Source: Patiria miniata
Lineage: Eukaryota > Echinodermata > Asteroidea > Valvatida > Asterinidae
DNA: 64,000 nt
Assembly (NCBI RefSeq): GCF_015706575.1
Contig: NW_024037051.1
Span: 16,573,153-16,637,152 of the forward strand
Reading direction: 5' to 3'
Below, in pieces: positions 9,669 through 64,000 of this stretch. The notes under the pieces are model-generated. The model was given only the letters and a program-made list of their open reading frames with translations. It was not told the DNA's origin and searched no databases. The translations under genes were made by a program, and so were the position numbers. The number at the start of each line of letters is the position of its first letter. The first letter of the stretch is position 1.

Positions 9669-10709
9669 GTGGATCAAAGCTGTGTTCCCTTTTGACTTTC
9701 TTTGGTTCACTTACTGTGACTTTCTTGCAGAATGACAAAATTAAGTTGACCTCCCTGTCAACTTACCGCGACTGTGATGTAAAATTACCAGACTGAAAGT
9801 GGTCATGGTAAGTTATCAGGGACATTCTGCCAGTTACTCACATTGAATAAATGTTCCGTCGGTGTTTAGAAAAGTCCGAGTGGGAACGCACGGTAGACTT
9901 ACGCAAAGGAATGTTGCAGTAAGTTTCTGGGCAAGATTACCATATGCGAAGTTCACTAATTTTCCTCTGTATTGACTATTACAAGCCCCCAGATTGCAAT
10001 TTCATGTCATCAAAGTCAATTTGAGCAGTGAGAAAATACAAGCATTTTCTTAGAAAACACTTAGAATTTTTCAGTCCAATCTCATAGGGTTTGTACACAG
10101 GGTGTTGAGTGAACTTCGTATATGGAAATCTTTCCAGTTTCTGCATGGCCGTGGAAAAGAAAAGTCCAATGGAACATGGCTATAGGTGGAGGGGCGTGGT
10201 TCTGGGACAAAAAGGGGAGGGGGGCATAGACAACAGATAGCATCTGGAATTACCATGAGATCATATATACTCAAGAGAAATGTGGTGGAAATGAATTTAG
10301 GCAGAGCTGGATTTAGGGGCGTGGCTAAATAGAATGCGCAATTTTTGTTCAAAGCCTGCACTTGAAATTCAAAATCCAAGTTTAATACTTTATTCAAGCA
10401 CAAATGTAAAGTGCTTGATGTTATCAGAATGCAAAAATGAAATAAACACATTTTTTTTTCACAACAAAACTTATACATTTATTCTAAACATAAAACCACA
10501 AATTCCAAAAAATTCCTGAAAGTATAACTGATTGTATGATAGTTTTAAAATACCGCTATTTTTAAACAATAGTGTGTTGTATTTTTATTACAGTACTTGA
10601 AATTACCATATTTCTACTTTTCTAATGTACTGATATATTTGTTTTTTGTATCAACTATTTCGCTTAATTTTGTACAAAGTGTGTATTCAAAATCTGAGTT
10701 TATTATTAT
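9669..10709. other. CYP46-like 3' UTR and A+T-rich intergenic DNA
   Basis: After the poly(A) candidate at 9846 I see no gene: no splice-flanked frame with family similarity and no clear repeat. The open frames here are short and unlike known proteins. Confidence 0.5.
9846..9851 (+). promoter_or_regulatory. Candidate poly(A) signal AATAAA of the CYP46-like gene
   Basis: A canonical AATAAA lies 178 bases after the TAG stop, followed by a GT-rich stretch. The position suits a short 3' UTR, but the hexamer also occurs often by chance in A+T-rich DNA. Confidence 0.45.
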
Positions 10710-10852
10710 CAGGCATGCAACTTCTCCTCGAATCAGCTTATTTCCTCTTTTTTTACTTCCCATGTGTCCCATTGAAAATAGAAAAACACTGTACAAAGTC
10801 CGGGACAAATTTGGATTTCCTCTTTTTTTCTGATTTCCCAGTTGAATGCCTG
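10710..10852. mobile_element. 143-bp MITE with CAGGCATGCA ends (copy 1)
   Basis: Begins CAGGCATGCAACTT and ends GAATGCCTG, flanked by TATTAT on both sides. A second copy with the same ends and 142-bp length is at 29375-29516. The CAGG ends are hAT-like, but the direct repeats seen are only 6 bp. Confidence 0.6.
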
Positions 10853-11342
10853 TATTATGCTACATGTATGTTATTCAGGCAAAAATGTAAAGTACTTTTT
10901 ACAGGAATGCAACTTTTTTTTTAAATATTCACATTTATGCACTAAAGAATATATATTCCAAACATTGTAAAAAAAAAAATACAGATACTAAAACATTGTG
11001 ATCGTTTAAGTAATTGTAAATGACTTATGTGCTTATAAAAATAGGATTGCATAAAATGAATTCCAGACTTGAATTGACAACTGTAGGCAAATATGTTAAC
11101 GTCTTAAAGTTGATCAAATTAGGTATCTGCCCTTCACTGATGTATAAACACTGTATACTCAGTGTGTTACCTCCCGAGTGAAAGTTGGAAAAAATCACCC
11201 GGTGGGGACTCGGACCCAGACCCACGACCGCCTGCTTTGTAGTGCAGACGTCTTACCACTCGACCACCGAGCTAACAGGATTGGTTGGCTGGTTCGAATC
11301 TGATGTACATATAGCAGCGGGTACCGCATTAACTATTCGTAA

Positions 11343-12046
11343 GGCCAAAAAAAAAGTCTCCGGTTTCTGGTATGGAGCTTGTCCAAAAAGTGGTGCGGCG
11401 ACGCGGCTTTTTTTTTTTTTTACCCGACTTTTTTGCTTCAAATTTGCTTCAAATGTCGGCTGATGACTGCAAATGGTGCCCGACTAAACTTAGTGCAAAT
11501 ATATGGGAGTCCAGAGAGGCCACATAAAGCTTATTCTCGATCATAACCCCATCTAAAAACCAAGGGCGGATCCAGAACACAATTTTTGGGGGGGCCAAAA
11601 AAATTTTTGGTCCCCCCAAAAAGTTGGTAAAAAAAATTACGGCGTGGGGTTCGGGGCCCGCTTAAGGGCCCCGAATTTTTTTTGGATTCTAGATGCTCTG
11701 TGGTGCGATCTGAGGCAATTTCTGACCACTTTAACCAATGTTTTTTTGAGGAAAAGATGGTGGTGTACTCATTGCCTGCCTTTATTGCGATGTCACATAA
11801 AAAAAAAAAAAAATTGGTTTCGTTTTGGGGGGGGGCCATGGCCCCCTTTGGCCCCCCCCCCCCTGGATCCGCCCTTGCTAAAAACACGTTGAAATTGCGC
11901 AGCAGCAGAATTCCAGTCAAACCAGTGAGTTTGGCGGTTTTGAGACATCATCTTTCATTGAAAAAAAAAAACGTTTTCATTTTGCCGACGCGCATGGCTA
12001 CGGCGACGCGCGCGCATACCAGAAACCGGAGACTTTTTTTTTGGCC
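11343..12046. mobile_element. Harbinger-like MITE, copy 1 (interrupted)
   Basis: Starts GGCCAAAAAAAAAGTCTCCG and ends with the exact complement; the perfect inverted end is about 28 bp. It is flanked by TAA at 11340-11342 and 12047-12049, the 3-bp TWA duplication of PIF/Harbinger. Without the 317-bp guest and one 8-bp duplication it is 379 bp, like copies at 36694 and 48424. No transposase. Confidence 0.85.
11561..11877. mobile_element. hAT-type MITE nested in the Harbinger-like MITE
   Basis: Ends are CAAGGGCGGATCCAG and its complement CTGGATCCGCCCTTG, flanked by the exact 8-bp duplication CTAAAAAC at 11553-11560 and 11878-11885. Eight-base duplications and CA(A)GG ends are hAT hallmarks. 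Interior is G/C homopolymer-rich, with no transposase. Confidence 0.88.
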
Positions 12047-12456
12047 TAAGATGGAATTGTTGCATCCGGATGATGTAAATCAAATTAGGATGATGTAAAC
12101 CTAATTTGATTCACATCATCCCGACGCAACTATTCCATCATAAAGTTGGTATAACGGGCCTATATGTCCTTTTTGGGTGTGGCATTTCGAAAAATGGATT
12201 TTCAAATTGAATTGATAGGCATTACATTAGTTATGAGCTTTCCAATGAGATATCGCATGAAAAAAAAATCGACCGACGATTATAAGTAACCATTTCATTA
12301 GTTTGAACTTTTGAAATAGGAGCATCCTGCTTCTAAATCATTTCTAGCTGGGGCATAACTGCATTTCATATATGGCTTATTCAAAGCCAATGTTTAATAA
12401 GAAGAGCCCTCATAACTTAAGGGATCATAAATGACTTTGTGTGAGCAATAAATATA

Positions 12457-12642
12457 CAGTCGAGTCTCGTTAATACAAACTCGTTCGGACCTAGCGAAAT
12501 TGTTTGTTATATCAGAATTTTGTATAAAGGGGAATATCAGTCCCATTCATTGTGCACATACATGCACAGTCAGGACCAAGGCTTTATGTTTGTTATAACC
12601 AGAATTTGTATTAATAGAGTTTGTACTAATGAGAGTCGACTG
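12457..12642. mobile_element. 186-bp MITE with CAGTCGA(G)TCTCGTTAATAC ends (Tc1/mariner type)
   Basis: Left end CAGTCGAGTCTCGTTAATAC and right end the near-complement GTACTAATGAGAGTCGACTG, flanked by TA at 12455-12456 and 12643-12644. Non-coding. Confidence 0.85.
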
Positions 12643-13199
12643 TACATCAGCAACAAATTGCTGCTGAGTTCAGATTGTTTTGGGTTCATGAGAATTTGTG
12701 TAAGTTGAATTCACATTTTAGAAGATGCTAAATGCATCCTGCTGATCCTGCTTGCTACCTTTAGTATTTGTGATTCTATATGCTGCATACTGATATAGTC
12801 TCAATCGTGAGACCAGCAAAATACCAAGGCCCGCCTTCAATGTCCAAGATATGTGGTACCAACTGAGACAGAGACACCATCTTTCAGTGGGGGCGCGCTG
12901 TTCAAAACCAAATTCACGGTCATGTTTAGGTATGGATATCGCTTTACGCATTCCACGGGACATTAAAATAAACAGCCAATCGCAAAAAAAACAAAAAAAA
13001 ACTAGAGGTTCGCGTTTGTTGTTACAAACGCAGAGTGGTCGGGTAGACAACCATTTCATTAGATATTGTCCAATTAAGTTATGAATATGTTTATGTCAGA
13101 AAAAAAGGACCAAGAACTTCAACATTTCCAGTACCAATTATTTTTTACAAAAATAATGCGTCTTTTAAGGTGTGATAAATTTCAGTAAACAGTTTGAGT

Positions 13200-14350
13200 A
13201 CAAGTTATTTCCGGTTTGATGGCGTCATCAGTCAAAACAGGGAAGGGAGGACACTTGTTAATCATTAAGTAAAAATAACGCATGGAAATATGGAAATTAA
13301 GTGTATGTAATAATAACAGCTAACTTCCAGTTTGATGACGTCACAGTATTTGGAAGCAAAAGGTCAATATAAAGTGTAACAGATGTCATTTTTTTTTGGG
13401 GGGGGGGCAAAAAACAAAGTCATGAGACAGGGATCAAATGATGGATTTAACTTAACACATAAAATGGTCATTGTTGAATTCTCCCTACAGTAACTTCCGG
13501 TCTGATGACGTCATGATTATGAAACCTTGCAAATTCATTTGTGGTTGCTCACGGGATATATAGGGGCAATTATATCATAAAAATTTGATTGAGGGTTTTA
13601 ACATTTTAAAAGATTAAACTGTTTTCCATGTACCGCTGGAGGGCGCCCTTTCGTGGATGACGTCAAAATAATGTTTTTGTGATTGGCATTCCTCACTTAA
13701 CACTTCCATAATGTATTTGTCTGTACGGAAATGCTTCCGTTTTAGAGTTAGATTCAGTTTCTATTGCACTTCCGGTAACACCGGAAGTAAAGGTCAAGCA
13801 GTTTTGTGCCCGGGAATAATAAATGTTGCTCAAGGCACCGTCTACAACCTCACGAAAAAACGAACACGATACCCTATTTAGTTCAAGAGATATAGGTCAA
13901 AGTATTTTGTCAAATCGTGCAATCATATCGCTTGTAATTTGATACCTGATGACGTCATGATGACGTAACAACAGTTATACTATCTTCGTAACATGGTACA
14001 AGTTCACAGTAGGTTTTATGATCATACCGTAAACCGTGTGGAAGAAATTGTGCTTTGTTTTGATTTCAGGCTAAAGTCTTCATTTTCAATTCACGTAACT
14101 TTGACCTTCCGGTGGACCCGGAAGTAAAGGTCAAGCGAGTTCACGTACACGACAAAAAGTGTTGATCACCTAATGGTCTATCTGATTACAAAGTTGGAAC
14201 ATATTTGATCATTTTGTTTAAGAGTTATAGATGAAAGTATTTGGCCCTTTTTTCCTCTAAAATCGCGTGTAATTTGACACCCGATGACGTAATCGTGACG
14301 TCAGAGTAATATGCACCACTTCGGATGAGGGTCGATATATATTGAAAGTT
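13200..14350. repeat. CRE/ETS-motif tandem array (about 337-bp unit) in the intergenic region
   Basis: Three composites near 13208, 13324 and 13494 read CTTCCGGTCTGATGACGTCA or close variants. Two longer units follow with period about 337: paired ETS-like motifs CTTCCGG..CCGGAAGTAAAGGTCAAGC at 13769 and 14106, and GATGACGTCA-type CRE at 13948 and 14283. The repeats also share ATCATACCGTAAACCGT-like ends. It lies 3-4 kb upstream of the protein 4.1 start; regulation is possible but unproven. Confidence 0.7.
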
Positions 14351-14359
14351 ACAAGTTCA

Positions 14360-17332
14360 TACCATATACCGTTTAAGAGAAAACCCGCGGAGAAGTATTG
14401 TCCGGAAAAAAAAAGAAAGAAAGAAAGAAAGATTAATCGTAACAGATCCAAAGAGTGGTCGGGTTGTGCCCGACCACTCAAAAACAGGGTTTTTGCCAAA
14501 AATAAATTTAAAATGTGAAAAAAGGCACTTTATGTAAAACTGGCTAAGTATAGTTTCGTGATATTTTTGCCAATTTTTTCTTTTATGGGGACCCCCCCCC
14601 CCCCCGCCCTGCCATTTTTTTCTGTGCAGTCTGAACACCTGTGAGAGTTCTGAGTTAAAAAAAAAAAATTAAAGTTTGGGGATTTATCACTGATGTCCAT
14701 GGGAATTTATTTACTTGGTTGCCCAAAATATCATACACCCTCAAAAATGTGCCCCCTTTCATTTCAGCGCACGCACGTGCCATTGTAATTATGTCTAACG
14801 TAAGAGGGCGCTCGGCGTCTCCCGCGCTATATTTTAGCCATGAAAACTGTCGGACAAAGATTTAGAGAGGGGGGGGGGGGGAGGCTTTGAAAAATTTGGG
14901 TGATGACTGATCAACAACAGATATGAAAAGGTTATTTAAAATATGAATTTCGTATCTTTTTAGAGTTTTTCTTTTCTCTTCAACTGTTAAAAGAAAGGCT
15001 TTTTTACGTACAAAAAAATGTTTGTGGAATTTTGGGCAACTCATTTATAGATTTATGAGTTAATAAAAAAAATCGAGTATTTTTGATAGTTGATCATTTT
15101 TAGAATCATAAGTTTGTGTTTTTGTTTTGTTTGCCTTATTTTTCCTTTGGTTTCTTGTTCATATTTTCCAAGCCTTTTAAAATAATGACTCTCATAAAAT
15201 GTTGGCGCGGCAGTGCAGTAAATGAATGTAGTGCGCGATATGCATGATACGCCCTCAAAATAAAGATGCAGAAATTGCGCCCATTATATTTGTCTGGTTC
15301 CTGTCTCAACGTAGGTCTCAGCGCCTCGTATTCAAAGACGTGTGAGATGTACACATGTACATGTCCATGGGTCGAACATGTACATGTGTACATTGTATTG
15401 GACATCACACACATGTGCATGCAAACAACATGTTGTTTTCAGACTGAACTTCAGTCTCGGCTAAAATTGAATGCGTCCGCTAAGAGAAATAGTGCCGACT
15501 ATAAATAATGAAATGAATTTTAATCGCCGGTCTGAGCGTGAATGAATTAAATCGGCACTGAATAAACTCATTTTAATACATATGAGAATTTGGAGGGAAA
15601 AATTCCAGAATTTAGAGGTGATTTTTGCTTGAGCGGCGTGATCTAATTTGGGCACTGCGGTTTTATTTACCTATCTAGCGTTCATGGCGGTTCGAGTGCA
15701 CCAGGCTAGACGTCTAAAAATGTAAATTGTCTGAGACGGTAATTATCGTGGAATATACCTGAAAAATCGCGTTCAAACGCAGGAAATTACAAATGAGAAG
15801 GTAGGACAGTATGCGTGTCGCCCTTGTATCATTTCTGTAAAATTTGGTTGCATTTGGGGGATTTTTTTCAAGTGCATTTAGACCAATGAATTCGACTGTA
15901 GCAGTACGCTAGTATGGGAAAACCGTTGTGGGTTTTGGTCCGCATTGTTTTGTGTGTGTGTACGGCGCGGACTGCGGCTGCCTAGTGCATTGCAAGGCAT
16001 ATCCGCATGTGCACGAGAAAATGGGTAGGCGGGTTACATCATTTAAACAGCATAACAAATTGTCAATGAGAAGATTGCTGAAAATGTGTGAAGTTTTGGA
16101 AAGAATGTAATCCAGACGGTCGACGGTACCTCTTTGCCCAGGGCCGAGTGCATTTTAAAAGTATTTTCTAGTTAGTAACAAAATTGGAAACGGTTCTCAT
16201 GTCTTTTCAACGTGTGTTCTAAATCTAGGCCCTAATCTTATTCCTCCATGGTTCAACATTTGGTTTTGTAATGACATGAATGACTGACCTTCATGATGAA
16301 AAAATTGGTGTAACTAAGGATGCAACATTCTTTCCAAATTCTATGTGTCTGTTTTAGTTAAAATACTAGGCGGGCCTACCGGTCATGCCGGTACGGTAGG
16401 AGTTTAATTAAGAAAAAAAATGCAACAGAAATAGGCCTAAGCATGCTAAGCAAACGTTACTTGTGTTCTTCGTTTTTGTTATTTTGGAAAATTTGATTTT
16501 TTAATTGGAAAAAAGTCGGTCTATTGCAAAACAACAATTTCATGAAAACGATATTGATAAATTTAGAGATAATTGTCTTGCTGAATTGAGATATTTTTGA
16601 ATTCTTCCTTGAAAATTTGAAACCAATTTTGGATTGTACATTTATCATGTTCCTACATCATGTACCTTATGTAGGCCTATATCACATAACATGGCCTAGA
16701 AATGGCCTGACCAACATGTGGTCAAAAACAAGTTGTCCACCTTCCGCAAACTAATTTTAGTAAACGACATAACCATTGCACTGAGGTGTTTTTTTTTAAT
16801 TTGGAAGTGAAATACAAACTAATGACAGGTACATTTTATGAGAGCGGAATTGTAACGTGCACAACAACAGGCTCTATAACCTACTCATAAGTTCCAAATA
16901 GCTCGTGTATGTAGCAGCCGTGTTAAACTTAAAGGGTGATGCCTTTGTTTGGCTGTAATGCATGAGTGAACATTGTGTGCCTTCATTGTTACTGAGCTAA
17001 ACCCATCATTGACAGGCACTAGCCAGTGCTGACCCACCACATCTATCAATGTCAGTCAAGGCATGGTACCCATAGTTAACATACCTACATGTACAATGTA
17101 CCACAGCTCGTCAATTGTACCAATATGAGGCCAGTTTACAGACCTGTTAAAACCTGTCACCTGATAGATTTTGACTTACGGTGCTCTGTCTAGAGATTGT
17201 CACTGAGAGAGGGAAGTGTTAATGATAAACATAGAGTACCGATTGTCACAGCTGTCAGAAGTTTTGAGAACATTTTGATGTTCATGTACGTGGTTGTTTC
17301 TGTTCAAATTTGTGCAGTGCGTTTGACCAAAT
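14360..17332. other. Upstream region of protein 4.1
   Basis: No gene recognised. Contents seen: poly-C at 14591-14604, poly-G at 14869-14881, and a perfect 16-bp hairpin at 15349-15391 (GTACACATGTACATGT). The promoter or any 5' non-coding exon of protein 4.1 should lie here, but I cannot place a transcription start. Confidence 0.45.
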
Positions 17333-63989
<46,657 letters not shown>

Positions 63990-64000
63990 GTAGGTCAAAA

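Larger units (their letters stand above)
11110..12141. mobile_element. SINE-like dimer (third locus) hosting nested DNA transposons
   Basis: 11110-11339 matches the unit at 8964 (including the minus-strand tRNA-like part). The sequence resumes after the inserted MITE at 12050 with GATGGAATTGTTGCATCCGG and the ATCAAATTAGG phrase, then an inverted copy up to about 12141. The uninterrupted dimer at 9200-9230 shows the original junction. Confidence 0.75.

Noticed and set aside
11531..12098. 129- and 138-residue frames on opposite strands
   Set aside because: They run through the nested MITEs and poly-G/C; no protein similarity.

Overview
The window looks like nuclear DNA from an invertebrate deuterostome, most likely an echinoderm; that call rests on gene structure and repeat style and is an inference. 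It has short exons with canonical GT/AG introns, A+T-rich introns, many tRNA-derived SINEs with ATT tails, many TIR-bearing MITEs, and runs of the palindromes TACATGTA and ACCGGT. There are no bacterial operons, no CRISPR array, no rRNA and no intact stand-alone tRNA. Nearly all longer open frames outside the exons are chance frames or repeat-derived.

Two protein-coding genes lie on the + strand. (1) Positions 348-9668 hold the last nine recognisable exons, 351 residues, of a cytochrome P450 of the CYP46A1 (cholesterol 24-hydroxylase) type. The 5' exons lie before the window. The I-helix AGxETT, ExxR, PDRF and FxxGxRxCxG haem-loop signatures are all present and every exon junction keeps phase. 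(2) Positions 17333 to the window end hold a protein 4.1 (band 4.1/coracle family) gene: eleven phased exons, 448 residues, with a short Pro/Ser/Gln-rich head, a complete FERM domain and the FERM-adjacent region. A possible twelfth, acidic exon touches the right edge and seems to lack one base. Intron 4 is 31.5 kb, almost half the window, and interrupts the FERM F1 lobe.

The two genes are separated by 7.7 kb of intergenic DNA. It contains a three-level nest of mobile elements, a Tc1/mariner-type MITE and a tandem array rich in CRE and ETS-like motifs. The genes have no evident functional link: one encodes an ER-membrane sterol or lipid oxidase, the other a cortical cytoskeleton adaptor.

The introns hold the most unusual material. 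There are at least nine elements inserted at TTAA with CCCTAAC/GTTAGGG ends and internal AATCC-CAAAATCC repeats; Harbinger-like MITEs with TWA duplications; hAT-like MITEs; long fold-back elements; and several tandem arrays. I found no dedicated undescribed biochemical system. The best candidates for novelty are the TTAA-family elements, the CRE/ETS tandem unit, the palindromic GACGCCTCATAAGTCC array, and a promoter-like block inside intron 4.
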